From Oscillospiraceae bacterium (lineage in GTDB: Bacteria > Bacillota > Clostridia > Oscillospirales > Oscillospiraceae): 64,000 nt of DNA. Shown piece after piece: positions 36,236 to 45,533 of the stretch. Position numbers and translations under genes: made by a program. Below the pieces are notes generated by a model. The model was not told where the DNA came from. It did not search any database and saw nothing but the letters and a program-made list of their open reading frames with translations. Position 1 is the first letter of the stretch. Each line of letters opens with the position of its first letter. Location: positions 25,917 to 89,916 of the forward strand of contig JAFSJE010000089.1 of assembly GCA_017439425.1 (NCBI GenBank), written 5' to 3'.

Positions 36236-36269
36236 GGAGCCGGACGATCAGTCCGGCTCCATTATTATT
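36233..36269 (+). terminator. Rho-independent terminator after potD
   Basis: Perfect 10-base stem: GGAGCCGGAC (36236-36245), loop GATCA, GTCCGGCTCC (36251-36260), then ATTATTATT. Confidence 0.82.
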
Positions 36270-36296
36270 CAATTCACCTTTCAGGGGGTAAAAAAT

Positions 36297-37286
36297 ATGG
36301 AAAAGAAGTTTAAGAGGATCGGAGTTCTCACCTCCGGCGGCGACGCGCCCGGTATGAACGCCGCAGTCCGCGCAGTAGTCAGAACAGCGCTCTCCCGCGG
36401 TATCGAGGTTGTAGGAATCCGCAGAGGCTGGGCTGGTCTTATCTCCGCGGATTTCATAATGCTGACAGCGTCAAGCGTTGGCCACATTCTCTCCTCCGGA
36501 GGCACAATGCTCTATACCGCGAGAAGTGATGAGTTCGTCACTGAAAAGGGTCAGGAAAAGGCGGTTGCCACCTGCAAGATGCTCGGCATTGAGGGCATCG
36601 TAGCCATCGGTGGCGACGGGACCTTCCGCGGCGCGCTCGCTCTCAGCCGCAAGGGAATCCCCGTGGTCGGCGTTCCCGCCACCATCGACAACGATGTCGG
36701 CTGCACGAATTACACCATCGGCTTCGACACCGCCTGCAACACCGCCATCGAGTGCATCGACCGCCTGCGCGACACAATGCAGAGCCACGAGCGCTGCTCC
36801 GTTGTCGAGGTTATGGGCCGCAACGCCGGCTTCCTCGCGCTCTACGTCGGTATCGCCGTCGGCGCCACCGCCGTTCTCGTTCCCGAACACGAGCTCAATT
36901 TCGAGCGCGACGTTGTCGAGCGCATCCAGGACAGCCGTCTCGCCGGCAACACGCACTTTATGATAGTCGTAGCCGAGGGCGTAGGCAGCGCCTTTGATAT
37001 CGGCAAGAAGATCCACGAGGCGGTCGGTATCGAGCCCCGCGTGACAGTTCTCGGACATATCCAGCGCGGCGGCGCTCCCACAGCGCGCGACCGTGAGACC
37101 GCGACGAGAATGGGATATTACGCAGTCCGCGCCTTCGCCGAGGGTCGCTCCAACGTGATCATCGGAACCCAGGAGGGCGGTATCGTCGAGATCCCCATTG
37201 AGGAGGCGCTTCAGATGAAAAAGCACCTGCAAATGGAGCGTTATGAAATCATGGAGTCCATGCAGATCGGTCTCGGCGTGAAATAA
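36297..37286 (+). CDS. pfkA: 6-phosphofructokinase (ATP type)
   Basis: This 329-residue enzyme phosphorylates fructose 6-phosphate in glycolysis. Motifs are TSGGDAPGMNAAVRAVVR (residues 11-28), IGGDGTFRGA, ATIDNDVGCTNYTIGFDTA with the catalytic Asp, and VEVMGRNAGFLAL. GGDG rather than GGDD points to ATP, not pyrophosphate, as the phosphate donor. AGGGGG lies 9 bases before the ATG. The gene stands alone between a promoter and a shared terminator. Confidence 0.95.
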   Translation: MEKKFKRIGVLTSGGDAPGMNAAVRAVVRTALSRGIEVVGIRRGWAGLISADFIMLTASSVGHILSSGGTMLYTARSDEFVTEKGQEKAVATCKMLGIEGIVAIGGDGTFRGALALSRKGIPVVGVPATIDNDVGCTNYTIGFDTACNTAIECIDRLRDTMQSHERCSVVEVMGRNAGFLALYVGIAVGATAVLVPEHELNFERDVVERIQDSRLAGNTHFMIVVAEGVGSAFDIGKKIHEAVGIEPRVTVLGHIQRGGAPTARDRETATRMGYYAVRAFAEGRSNVIIGTQEGGIVEIPIEEALQMKKHLQMERYEIMESMQIGLGVK

Positions 37287-37303
37287 AAAAAGCAAAAAAT
37301 AAG

Positions 37304-37330
37304 CCCCCACGGTTCAGAAAACCGTGGGGG
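37304..37330. terminator. Shared terminator between pfkA and ftsZ (convergent)
   Basis: An 11-base perfect stem (CCCCCACGGTT / AACCGTGGGGG) with a CAGAA loop, preceded by A-runs and followed by T-runs. It serves pfkA on the plus strand and ftsZ on the minus strand. Confidence 0.9.
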
Positions 37331-37345
37331 TCGTGTTTTTCCAGC

Positions 37346-38461
37346 TCAGTTATTGAAAATCTTGAAGATTTCGTTGAAGGGATCGTCCTCAGCAGAGGCG
37401 GAAGCGGAAGCTCCGTCAGCCTGAGCGGCCTCCTTCTTGTCGCCTGCCTCAGTGAAGCGGGCGGCGGGCTTTTCCGGATTCTTGTAGCTGTTTGTGGGCT
37501 TCTCATCAAAGCGGGTCGCGATGACGGTTACGCGGATCTCATCATCCATATTCTCGTCAAAGGACGCGCCGAAGATGATGTTTGCATCGGGATGAGCGGC
37601 CTCCTGAACAAGGGAAGCTGCGGCCTCGATATCGTCAAGTCCGATATCGGTGGAGCCGGTGATGTTGATGAGAACGCCGCGCGCGCCGTTGATGCTGGTC
37701 TCCATAAGCGGGCTGGAGATAGCGCTTCTGGCAGCCTCCTCAGCCTTGCCCTTGCCTGCAGCGTGGCCGACGCCCATGTGAGCGTAGCCGGCGTCCTTCA
37801 TGATGGCGGTTACATCGGCAAAGTCCAGGTTAATGAAGCCTGTATTCGTTACGAGGTCGGAGATGGAGTTGACGGCCTGGAGAAGAACGTCGTCAGCAAT
37901 CTCGAATGCGTTCTGGAAGGTGAGCTTCTGATCGGTAGCGTGCTTGAGGCGATCGTTCGGGATGATAAGAAGCGCGTCGACCTTCGTGAGAAGGTTTGCG
38001 ATACCCTCATTTGCCTGGTCCATGCGGCGCTTGCCCTCAAAGCTGAAGGGCTTTGTGACTACGCCGACGGTAAGAATGCCCTGCTCGCGGGCGATCTCTG
38101 CAACTACGGGGCCTGCGCCGGTACCGGTGCCGCCGCCCATACCTGCGGCGATGAATACCATATCGGTATCCTCGAGAACCTTTGCGATATTATTGCGGCT
38201 CTCCTCGGCGGCCTTCTTGCCGACCTCGGGGTTGGAGCCTGCGCCCTGGCCGTGGGTGAGCTTCTCGCCGATCTGAACCTTCTCATCGGCTGCCGAGAGG
38301 CTGAGGGCTGGCTTATCGGTGTTAAGAGAAACAAAGGTCGCGCCCTTGGAACCGGTCTTTACCATGCGATTGACAACGTTATTTCCGGCGCCGCCGACGC
38401 CGATTACCTTTATATTGACTACATTATCGGATCCGGGTTCAATGGCTCTGTTTGTAGGCAT
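37346..38461 (-). CDS. ftsZ: Cell division protein FtsZ
   Basis: This 371-residue tubulin-like GTPase forms the division ring. GVGGAGNNVVNRM (residues 21-33) binds nucleotide, and the tubulin signature is GMGGGTGTGAGPVVAEIA. The T7 loop contains NLDFADVTAIMKDAG with the catalytic Asp. After an Ala/Glu-rich linker the protein ends DDPFNEIFKIFNN, which does not look like the usual DIPxFLRR-type C-terminal peptide that binds FtsA and SepF. ftsA is absent nearby. It has its own promoter at 38538-38566. Confidence 0.97.
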   Translation of the reverse strand: MPTNRAIEPGSDNVVNIKVIGVGGAGNNVVNRMVKTGSKGATFVSLNTDKPALSLSAADEKVQIGEKLTHGQGAGSNPEVGKKAAEESRNNIAKVLEDTDMVFIAAGMGGGTGTGAGPVVAEIAREQGILTVGVVTKPFSFEGKRRMDQANEGIANLLTKVDALLIIPNDRLKHATDQKLTFQNAFEIADDVLLQAVNSISDLVTNTGFINLDFADVTAIMKDAGYAHMGVGHAAGKGKAEEAARSAISSPLMETSINGARGVLINITGSTDIGLDDIEAAASLVQEAAHPDANIIFGASFDENMDDEIRVTVIATRFDEKPTNSYKNPEKPAARFTEAGDKKEAAQADGASASASAEDDPFNEIFKIFNN

Positions 38462-38537
38462 ATCTTTTCCTCCTGTATTCTTTTGCAGAGACTGTCATTA
38501 TTCGACAATCTGCCTTATTTTCCAAAATCACTTTTCT

Positions 38538-38566
38538 ATTTTATACTCAATTTTTATTTCGGTCAA
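38538..38566 (-). promoter_or_regulatory. Promoter of ftsZ
   Basis: On the minus strand TTGACC (38566-38561) is 17 bases from TAAAAT (38543-38538). The start site is about 70 bases before the ftsZ ATG, which has AGGAGG upstream. Confidence 0.75.
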
Positions 38567-38610
38567 GTAAAATTACTATTTTTCGTTATTTTTTGTAATT
38601 CAACCGAAAT
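38556..38610. repeat. AT-rich inverted repeat over the ftsZ promoter
   Basis: ATTTCGGT (38556-38563) pairs with ACCGAAAT (38603-38610), and AATTAC further in pairs with GTAATT. The element lies between the ftsQ stop and the ftsZ -10 and covers the -35. It may be an operator or a weak terminator of the upstream unit. Confidence 0.5.
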
Positions 38611-38630
38611 AATACGCCACATGAGCCCTT

Positions 38631-39371
38631 TTATTCACCAATATAGTGCCCCTCGGTGGGGTTTGAAACATCGATTCTGCCCTTATCCGGACTCTGATGC
38701 TGCTCAACTATCTTGCCTACGAGCCAAAGCTTGTCGTCGATCTTGTCTCCCTTACCGATATCGACCGTGAATCTGTCCTTATAACGAAAGGTTATGGCGC
38801 TGATATTCGAGAAATCCATCCAGCTTATATCGCCGTAGATCTCTGCCTTCATAACACCGGAGAGTGTATCGCGAAGATACTGGCTCTTGACAGCGTTCTC
38901 GGCGCCGAGCGCGATGGTATCGCCCTCCTTCGGCATTATTGGGGTTATGCCGCGCAGCTCGATGTAGTTTTCGCGTCTGTCAACGGTGGTTTTTTCGAGG
39001 ATCTTCGTATTCCTGTCAACGACGTAGAGGTCTCCCTCAAAGGCTACGCACGCCACGGGATAGCTCTCGCTGATCTCGAGCGTAACGGTGCCGGGCAGCG
39101 TCTTCACCACTTTGACGCCCTCGACGTATGCGAGCGCGTTTTTGATCCTCGCCGCGATTGCGGAGTCATTGAGGAAGAATATGCTCTCGTCGATGCGTAT
39201 GCCGGACGCCTCGACAACCTCGCTCGTCGCGTACATTCTGACGCCGGAAACGTACACCTCCGAGACCTTGAAGAAGGCGCCGAGCGCGACTATAAGAGCG
39301 ATCACGGTAAGTGCGACCACCACGAGAATATAGACGCTCAGCGAGCCAGTATTTCTTTTCTTCTTTGCCAT
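38631..39371 (-). CDS. ftsQ: Cell division protein FtsQ/DivIB
   Basis: This 246-residue protein has a short basic cytoplasmic head (MAKKKRNTG), one membrane helix (about residues 11-33) and an extracellular POTRA domain: FKVSEVYVSGVRMYATSEVVEASGI. The beta domain follows: VKVVKTLPGTVTLEISESYPVACV. FtsQ/DivIB forms a complex with FtsL and DivIC at the septum. It lies 9 bases after murA and is the last gene before ftsZ. Confidence 0.9.
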   Translation of the reverse strand: MAKKKRNTGSLSVYILVVVALTVIALIVALGAFFKVSEVYVSGVRMYATSEVVEASGIRIDESIFFLNDSAIAARIKNALAYVEGVKVVKTLPGTVTLEISESYPVACVAFEGDLYVVDRNTKILEKTTVDRRENYIELRGITPIMPKEGDTIALGAENAVKSQYLRDTLSGVMKAEIYGDISWMDFSNISAITFRYKDRFTVDIGKGDKIDDKLWLVGKIVEQHQSPDKGRIDVSNPTEGHYIGE

Positions 39372-39380
39372 TACTTTCTC

Positions 39381-40637
39381 CTATTGTATCAGTAAGACCT
39401 CCGCTCCCAGCGCTTTAAGCGCTCCCTCGGGGTCCGCGTAACCTCTTTTGATATGCTCAAGTCCGCTGATGCGGCTCTTGCCCTCAGCGCCGAGCGCGGC
39501 AACCATAAGCGCGGCGCCGCCTCGCAGGTCTCTCGCGCAGACGCGCTCACCGCTCAGCATTTCCACTCCTTGAATCACGGCAAGAGTGCCGGTAACCTTT
39601 ATGTTCCCGCCCATTTTACGCAGCTCGGGCGCGTAGGAGAAGCGGTTTTCAAATATTGTCTCCGCTATCTCCGTCGTTCCGACGCAAGTTGAAAGCGCGG
39701 CGCAGACCGGCGGCTGAGCGTCCGTCGGAAAGCCCGGAAACGGCGCGGTTATTATACTTCCCGGACTTCTGAGGCGCCCGTTTACTGCTATCGCAAGCTC
39801 ATCGCCCGAGGTCTTTATCTCCGCGCCCATCGCGCGGAACACCTCAAGAACCGAGCGCATATCGTCCTCTCTCACACCCTTGAGCGAAGCGCTCCCTCCT
39901 GCGGCGCAGACGCACGCCATATAGGTCGCCGCCTCTATTCTGTCCGGTATCACCCGGTGGACAACTTCTTTATTGAAGTTCTCTCTGCCCGAAACCGTAA
40001 TATTCGACGTTCCGGCACCATAAACTCCCGCGCCGATGGCGCGAAGGTAGTCCGCAAGATCGCGTATCTCCGGCTCCCGCGCGGCGTTCTTAATAACCGT
40101 AACGCCCTTTGCCGAGGCGGCGAGTATCATCGCGTTCTCGGTCGCTCCCACAGATGGGAACGGAAGAGATATAAATCCTCCCTGCGGCGTTTCGCACGCG
40201 GCATAGATATCTCCCGCAAGCTCATATACGCTTGCTCCGAGCGCTTTCATTGCCCGAAGATGAATGTCAACAGGTCTCGCCCCGAGTTCACAGCCTCCCG
40301 GCGCGCTTATCACCGCCGAGCCGAAGCGGGCTAAAAGAGCACCCAGGAAAATAACGCTCGAGCGCATTTTTCCCGTAAGCGACGCCGGTATTCGGCACCG
40401 AGACGCGTTTTTTGAATCGATGTACAGATTTCCCTGCGACCATCCCGCCTCGCATCCGAGCGTCCGCAGTATTTCAAGCGAGCTTTCCACGTCCGTAAGG
40501 CGCGGCGCGTTCTCAATGATCGTCACCCCGCCTGAGATGAGGCTCGCCGCAAGTATCGGTAAAACGGCGTTCTTCGCACCGCCAATCGTTATCTCTCCCG
40601 ACAGCCTTCTGCCGCCGGTTATCAGAAGCTCCTGCAT
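39381..40637 (-). CDS. murA: UDP-N-acetylglucosamine 1-carboxyvinyltransferase
   Basis: This 418-residue enzyme transfers enolpyruvate to UDP-GlcNAc, the first committed step of peptidoglycan synthesis. GGRRLSGEITIGGAKNAVLPILAASLI opens the fold. The catalytic cysteine is in PGGCELGARPVDIHLRAMKALG, so fosfomycin-type inactivation would be possible. RMIPDRIEA-like segment (HRVIPDRIEAATYM) and GFPTDAQPPVCAALS are typical. It sits within the dcw cluster between murG and ftsQ. Confidence 0.96.
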   Translation of the reverse strand: MQELLITGGRRLSGEITIGGAKNAVLPILAASLISGGVTIIENAPRLTDVESSLEILRTLGCEAGWSQGNLYIDSKNASRCRIPASLTGKMRSSVIFLGALLARFGSAVISAPGGCELGARPVDIHLRAMKALGASVYELAGDIYAACETPQGGFISLPFPSVGATENAMILAASAKGVTVIKNAAREPEIRDLADYLRAIGAGVYGAGTSNITVSGRENFNKEVVHRVIPDRIEAATYMACVCAAGGSASLKGVREDDMRSVLEVFRAMGAEIKTSGDELAIAVNGRLRSPGSIITAPFPGFPTDAQPPVCAALSTCVGTTEIAETIFENRFSYAPELRKMGGNIKVTGTLAVIQGVEMLSGERVCARDLRGGAALMVAALGAEGKSRISGLEHIKRGYADPEGALKALGAEVLLIQ

Positions 40638-40688
40638 AGTATCCCCCCGTTTCTTTACGGGTCATACTATGCTTTATGCTCGAAATTG

Positions 40689-41810
40689 TTATTTCAGTAT
40701 GTCCAGAATTACTTTCTCAATAAGCTTTTTTGAGTCCGGAGCGCCGATAGATGCAGCGCCCTTTTCCATCTGCGCTATTTTGTCGCCGTCTGAGAGAAGC
40801 GCAACTGCCTCGTCAAAGAGTTTCGCGCCGTCTGTTTCCTTCTCCCTCAGCATCTTCGCGCCGCCCGCGCGCTCGACCATGAGCGCGTTTTCGTCCTGCT
40901 TTATGTTCGCGATTTCGCTCGGAACGAGGATCGAGGCTCTGCCGACGGCGGTAAGCTCCGCGAGCGTGGACGCACCCGCGCGGCAGATAACGAGGTCAGA
41001 GGCGGCAAATACGCGCCCCATATCGTTTATATACGGTCTGAGATCAAGGTAATCTGTGTAATTGAAAAGTCCTGCATTGTAGAGCTTCTCCTTGAAGCCT
41101 TCAAACCCCTCTTTACCGCCACCGGTGGCGTGGATGTGAAAAAATGCGTGCTTTTCGGCGTTTTTCTTAATGAAATCCACCATCTTTGCGTTCATTCCCG
41201 CGGCGCCGAGACTGCCCCAGAACGAGGTCACGACCTTAGCGTCTGCGGGTATTCCAAGCTCAGCTCTCGCCTTTTCGCGGGTAATAGCCTCAAACTCGCC
41301 TCTTATCGGGGTGCCGGTAAAAACTATTCTGTCCGGGTGCTTATACGCCCCCTCGGTGCCCTTGAACGCAACCATTATGCGGTCAACGGTGCCATCAAGA
41401 AGCTTATTTGCAAGTCCCGGAACGGCGTTCGATTCGTGCAGAGCCGTCGGAATGCCGCGCTTATGCGCAGCCTTCATCACCGGATAGCAGACGTAGCCGC
41501 CGGTGCCGATGCAGCAGTCCGGCTTGAACTCATCTATGATCTTTCCCGCCTCGCGCGGGCTCATAACGAGGTTTTTTACGTTTCTAAGATTCTTTTTAAT
41601 TCCCTCAAGGCTCATTGAGCGCGAGAATCCCTCGATGCGGATGTTTTCGATTTTATAGCCTGCCTCAGGAATGAGGCGGTTTTCCATCGGTCTTCCGGCG
41701 CCGATAAACATTATCTCAGCGTCCGGCCAGAGCTCCTTTATCGCCTCTGCAATACTGAGCGCGGGGTTTATATGTCCGGCGGTTCCGGCGCAGGCAAGGA
41801 TGAACTTCAT
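40689..41810 (-). CDS. murG: UDP-GlcNAc--undecaprenyl-PP-MurNAc-pentapeptide GlcNAc transferase
   Basis: This 373-residue glycosyltransferase makes lipid II from lipid I on the inner membrane face. It opens MKFILACAGTAGHINPALSIAEAI, the first glycine-rich loop. WGSLGAAGMN is the second and DLVICRAGASTLAELTAVGRASILVPSEIA is the UDP-GlcNAc site. I start at 41810 (GGAGG upstream, ATGA overlap with ftsW). The frame is open to 42077, but that part has no family character. Confidence 0.95.
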   Translation of the reverse strand: MKFILACAGTAGHINPALSIAEAIKELWPDAEIMFIGAGRPMENRLIPEAGYKIENIRIEGFSRSMSLEGIKKNLRNVKNLVMSPREAGKIIDEFKPDCCIGTGGYVCYPVMKAAHKRGIPTALHESNAVPGLANKLLDGTVDRIMVAFKGTEGAYKHPDRIVFTGTPIRGEFEAITREKARAELGIPADAKVVTSFWGSLGAAGMNAKMVDFIKKNAEKHAFFHIHATGGGKEGFEGFKEKLYNAGLFNYTDYLDLRPYINDMGRVFAASDLVICRAGASTLAELTAVGRASILVPSEIANIKQDENALMVERAGGAKMLREKETDGAKLFDEAVALLSDGDKIAQMEKGAASIGAPDSKKLIEKVILDILK

Positions 41811-43054
41811 TTCTCCTCCGCCTCCTCGCTCTTTTTCGCCTTGCGCATCGGAATATCGCGCGAAAGCGACAGAATTACACCCATCTCGGCGAGCTGCAGA
41901 AGAAGCGCAGTGCCTCCGTATGAGAAGAACGGGAGCGAAATACCGGTTGCGGGGATAGTGTTCGTGACGACAGCGATGTTGAGTATCGTCTGAATGGCGA
42001 CAAGGCTCGTGATGCCGGTGATAACGAGGAACGAGAAGCGGTCCTTGGCGTGGAGCGCAAGCCAGTAGCCTCGGCATATAAGCAGTGCGAAAAGCACAAG
42101 CACAAGCGTTGCGCCGATAAAGCCGAGCTCCTCGCAGACGATTGAGAAGATATAGTCGTTATAGCTCTCAGGCAGGTAGAGGTATTTCTGCCTCGACTGT
42201 CCGAGTCCGACTCCGAGAAATCCGCCGGAGCCAATGGCGTAGAGCGACTGGACGATCTGCCAGCCGCCGCCCTGCAGATCCGCAAACGGATCAAGCCACG
42301 CGGAAACGCGGTCGGAGGAGTAGCCGGTGAGAAGAATCAGTCCCGCAAGTCCTGCGCCGCCCGCCGCGGCAAGTCCGCCGAGATACAGAACATTCGAGCC
42401 GGAAGCGAACATCATTATTACGCCGATAAGTCCGACGATGATTGTTCCGGAGAAGTGGCGCTCAAGCATAACGAGTCCGGCAAGACCGCCGATAAGAATA
42501 ATGAACGGGAGGGTGCCCCAGCGAAAGGTCTTCATATGATCTTTATACAGGCACGCGAGGTGCGCGGAATATATGATCACAGTGATTTTCGCGATCTCAG
42601 AGGGCTGGAAGGTCAGAACATCGCCTATTCCGATCCATCGGCGGGCACCGTTACGAACCTGGCCGATGCCCGGAATAAGAACGGCGATAAGCACGATTAC
42701 CGTTATAAGCAGCAGAATGCCGCTGTATCGTCTGAACCAGCTTGCGGGAACTATCGACACGAGCAGCATAACTACAACTCCGGCGGCGGCGAATATGAGC
42801 TGGTTGCGGAAGAAGTGCACCGCGTCGTGGTCCGCCCGGAGGAAGTAGGAACGCGCGAAGGAAGATGAGAGAACCATCACAACTCCGATTGCGAGGATCA
42901 TCAGCACGAGAATGAAGAATGGCATATCGATGGGGCCGCGTCTCTCCGCATTTGAAATTCTCTCGCGCAGCGTGACCTTCGGCTCTCTTCTTCTCGGCTG
43001 CTTTTCCGCAACGCCTGCCGCGGTATTATCTTTTTTGTTGTCATATCGCGCCAT
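41807..43054 (-). CDS. ftsW: SEDS-family peptidoglycan polymerase FtsW/SpoVE
   Basis: This 415-residue polytopic membrane protein has about ten hydrophobic segments after a basic head (residues 1-40). SEDS markers include GARRWIGIGDVLTFQPSEIAKI, LGVGLGQSRQKYLYLPESYNDYIFSIVCEELGFIGA and ATGISLPFFSYGGTALL. It polymerises glycan strands with its partner transpeptidase, probably the SpoVD-like protein encoded upstream. In Clostridia this position is often called SpoVE. Division and sporulation roles cannot be separated from the sequence. Confidence 0.93.
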   Translation of the reverse strand: MARYDNKKDNTAAGVAEKQPRRREPKVTLRERISNAERRGPIDMPFFILVLMILAIGVVMVLSSSFARSYFLRADHDAVHFFRNQLIFAAAGVVVMLLVSIVPASWFRRYSGILLLITVIVLIAVLIPGIGQVRNGARRWIGIGDVLTFQPSEIAKITVIIYSAHLACLYKDHMKTFRWGTLPFIILIGGLAGLVMLERHFSGTIIVGLIGVIMMFASGSNVLYLGGLAAAGGAGLAGLILLTGYSSDRVSAWLDPFADLQGGGWQIVQSLYAIGSGGFLGVGLGQSRQKYLYLPESYNDYIFSIVCEELGFIGATLVLVLFALLICRGYWLALHAKDRFSFLVITGITSLVAIQTILNIAVVTNTIPATGISLPFFSYGGTALLLQLAEMGVILSLSRDIPMRKAKKSEEAEEK

Positions 43055-43072
43055 AGCGGTGCTCCTTTTTTA

Positions 43073-44062
43073 TCAGTGATATCTTCCGACGACTCCGAAG
43101 AAGGTCAGAATTGCGAGCGCTGCTGATACGCCTGTAAAGACGAACCAGATTCTCGTCTCCTTCCAGCCGCAGCGCTCAAGATGATGGTGGAAGGGCGCCA
43201 TCTTGAAAAAGCGCTTTCCGTGGGTGAGCTTGAAATAGACCACCTGAATGATGTCGCTCAGAGTTTCCCAGATGTAGACAAGTCCCAGCGGAATAAGAAC
43301 GAGCGGCATATCCAGACAGAATGCAGTCGCGCAGACCGCGCCGCCGAGAAAGAGCGAGCCGGTGTCGCCCATAAATATCTTCGCGGGGTAGAAATTGAAA
43401 ATTAGGAAGCCGACAAGTCCGCCCGCAAGCGCGGCGCCGAACATTCCGACCGAGCTGAAGCCCCACGCAGCCGCGAGAGCGGCATAGCAGAGCGCCACCG
43501 GAAGCGTAACTCCCGCGGCAAGGCCGTCTATTCCGTCGGTGATGTTGACGGCGTTGACCGTTCCGACGATGACAAACAGCGCAAAAACAAGATAGAGCCA
43601 GTCGGGCATTATAAAGCTCACGTCAAAAAACGGGATGTAGAGATTTGAGCTGAGGTGTCCCTGAATGCGCAGGAGCATTATAAGCAGTATCGCTGCGGCG
43701 ATCTGAAGCGCAAGCTTCTGAATCGTCGTCAGTCCGAGATTCTGCTTCTTTTTGAGCTTTTCATAGTCATCGAGAAAGCCTATGGCGGCGTAAATGAGCG
43801 AGAAGCCGAAGATTATGAAAAATCTCCAGTCGCCCTCGAGGGCATCGCCGATGCCGCCGGCTATGAGTATAAAGGCTATGCCGGTGATGAACATTATTCC
43901 GCCCATCGTCGGCGTGCCTGCCTTGGAATTATGCCATGTGGGGCCGTCCTCGCGGATGTACTGCCCCATTTTCTTCTTTCTGAGATACGGAACGAGGAAG
44001 CTGCCGGTGACGGTTGCCGCCAGCATAGCGCCCACGAACGCCCAAACAAGCTTCAGGATCAT
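43073..44062 (-). CDS. mraY: Phospho-N-acetylmuramoyl-pentapeptide transferase
   Basis: This 329-residue membrane enzyme attaches the UDP-MurNAc-pentapeptide to undecaprenyl phosphate (lipid I). Ten hydrophobic segments are visible. Signature residues are GTPTMGGIMF (51-60), AIGFLDDYEKLKKKQNLGL, VNITDGIDGLAAG (catalytic Asp) and MAPFHHHLERCGW. The start overlaps the murE end by 4 bases. murD and murF, which often flank mraY, are missing here. Confidence 0.96.
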   Translation of the reverse strand: MILKLVWAFVGAMLAATVTGSFLVPYLRKKKMGQYIREDGPTWHNSKAGTPTMGGIMFITGIAFILIAGGIGDALEGDWRFFIIFGFSLIYAAIGFLDDYEKLKKKQNLGLTTIQKLALQIAAAILLIMLLRIQGHLSSNLYIPFFDVSFIMPDWLYLVFALFVIVGTVNAVNITDGIDGLAAGVTLPVALCYAALAAAWGFSSVGMFGAALAGGLVGFLIFNFYPAKIFMGDTGSLFLGGAVCATAFCLDMPLVLIPLGLVYIWETLSDIIQVVYFKLTHGKRFFKMAPFHHHLERCGWKETRIWFVFTGVSAALAILTFFGVVGRYH

Positions 44063-45510
44063 TTGTTCTCTCCCTCCAGGATGTCGCGGACGACTTCCCT
44101 CTCATCAAAATGGTGCTTCTCCTTGCCGATTATCTGATAGTCCTCATGACCTTTTCCGGCAAGGATAACGATATCTTTCGCCTGCGCGAGCTTCAGCGCG
44201 GCGGCGATCGCCTCGCGGCGGTTTTCGATGACCTTAACAGGCGTTTTTGAGCCCTTCATGCCCTCGAGGATAGCGTTTATTATGCTCATCGGCTCCTCTG
44301 TGCGCGGGTTATCGCTTGTTACCACGACGAGATCGGCAAGCTTAGCAGCTATCGCACCCATGATCGGCCGCTTCGCAGCGTCTCTGTCGCCGCCGCAGCC
44401 AAAGAGCAGTATTACTCTGCCCTTAGCGTAGCCGCGAACGGTCTTAAGTATGTTCTCAAGCGCATCCGGCGTGTGGGCATAGTCGATCATAACAGTGTAG
44501 TCCGTGCCTGTCGGCACTATCTCTGCTCTGCCGAGAACACCTTTCGTTGCGGCGAGAGCCTCTATGCACTTATCCTCATCGAGTCCGAGGTTTATCGCGA
44601 TGCTGAGCGCCGTAAGCGCGTTGTACACGCTGAAAAGTCCCGGGATGCCGAGCTTTACCTTCTGAATACCCATATCGGTAAGGCAGGCGAAGGCGATTCC
44701 GTCGTTATTGAGGCGGATATCCTTCGCGGTGAGCGATGCGTCGTTGCGAACAGCCGAGAAGGTGTAGACCGGGCACTCAGCTGTGGAGATCATAAGCTCT
44801 GAGTACTCGTCGTCGAGATTAATGACAGCCTTGTCGCAGATTTTGAAAAGCTTTGCCTTCGCCTCGGCATAGGCGTCCATAGTCTTGTGGAAATCGAGGT
44901 GATCCTCCGTAAGATTTGTAAACGCGCCGACGGAGAAGCGTATGCCGTTCACTCTGCCGAGATACAGCGCGTGGCTCGAAACCTCCATGACGCACCATTT
45001 GCACCCGGCGTCGACCATTCTTCTGAGGAGCTGCATAAGCTCAATGGAGTCCGGGGTAGTGCGCTCAGCCGGCTCCTCGTTATCGCCGACGATGTTGCGA
45101 TTTGTTCCGATAAGTCCCACCCTGTCGCCGGTCGCGCCGATAATCATATTTCGGATGAGATTTGTGGTCGTCGTCTTACCGTTAGTACCGGTGACGCCGA
45201 TCATTCTGAGAGAGCGCTGGGGATTGCCGTAGAAATTCGCGGCAATCAGTCCCTCGCACGCGCGGGAGTCGCTGACAATTACGTATGGTACGTTTTCCTC
45301 CGGCTTTTCCTCGCAGATGACGAGAGCGGCTCCGTTTTTCACAGCGGCCGGGATAAATTTATGCCCGTCTGACTCGTAGCCTCTGACAGCGACGAAGGCA
45401 AAGCCCTCCTGCACCTTACGGGAGTCGTTAGTGATTCCGGTGATTTCAAGCGTATCCGGAGTTTCAGCGCCGGCAATCTCTATCCCGCAGAGAAGCTCTC
45501 TAATATTCAT
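44059..45510 (-). CDS. murE: UDP-MurNAc-L-Ala-D-Glu:meso-diaminopimelate ligase
   Basis: This ligase adds the third residue of the stem peptide. The ATP loop is GVTGTNGKTTTTNLIRNMI. The substrate-specificity motif DNPRTEEP (near residue 400) indicates meso-diaminopimelate rather than lysine. AGKGHEDYQII is also present. Start choice: ATG at 45510 gives 483 residues, with AAAGGA 11 bases away. An in-frame ATG at 45534 adds MYERTCGE and shares a base with the upstream stop, but has no ribosome site. Both are possible. Confidence 0.93.
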   Translation of the reverse strand: MNIRELLCGIEIAGAETPDTLEITGITNDSRKVQEGFAFVAVRGYESDGHKFIPAAVKNGAALVICEEKPEENVPYVIVSDSRACEGLIAANFYGNPQRSLRMIGVTGTNGKTTTTNLIRNMIIGATGDRVGLIGTNRNIVGDNEEPAERTTPDSIELMQLLRRMVDAGCKWCVMEVSSHALYLGRVNGIRFSVGAFTNLTEDHLDFHKTMDAYAEAKAKLFKICDKAVINLDDEYSELMISTAECPVYTFSAVRNDASLTAKDIRLNNDGIAFACLTDMGIQKVKLGIPGLFSVYNALTALSIAINLGLDEDKCIEALAATKGVLGRAEIVPTGTDYTVMIDYAHTPDALENILKTVRGYAKGRVILLFGCGGDRDAAKRPIMGAIAAKLADLVVVTSDNPRTEEPMSIINAILEGMKGSKTPVKVIENRREAIAAALKLAQAKDIVILAGKGHEDYQIIGKEKHHFDEREVVRDILEGENK

Positions 45511-45533
45511 TTCGCCGCACGTCCTTTCGTACA

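Noticed and set aside
36471..37310. Minus-strand open frame opposite pfkA
   Set aside because: It is a shadow of pfkA with no motifs or signals.
41811..42077. Upstream extension of the murG frame
   Set aside because: It lies inside ftsW in another frame. MurG normally begins at the glycine-rich loop found at 41810.
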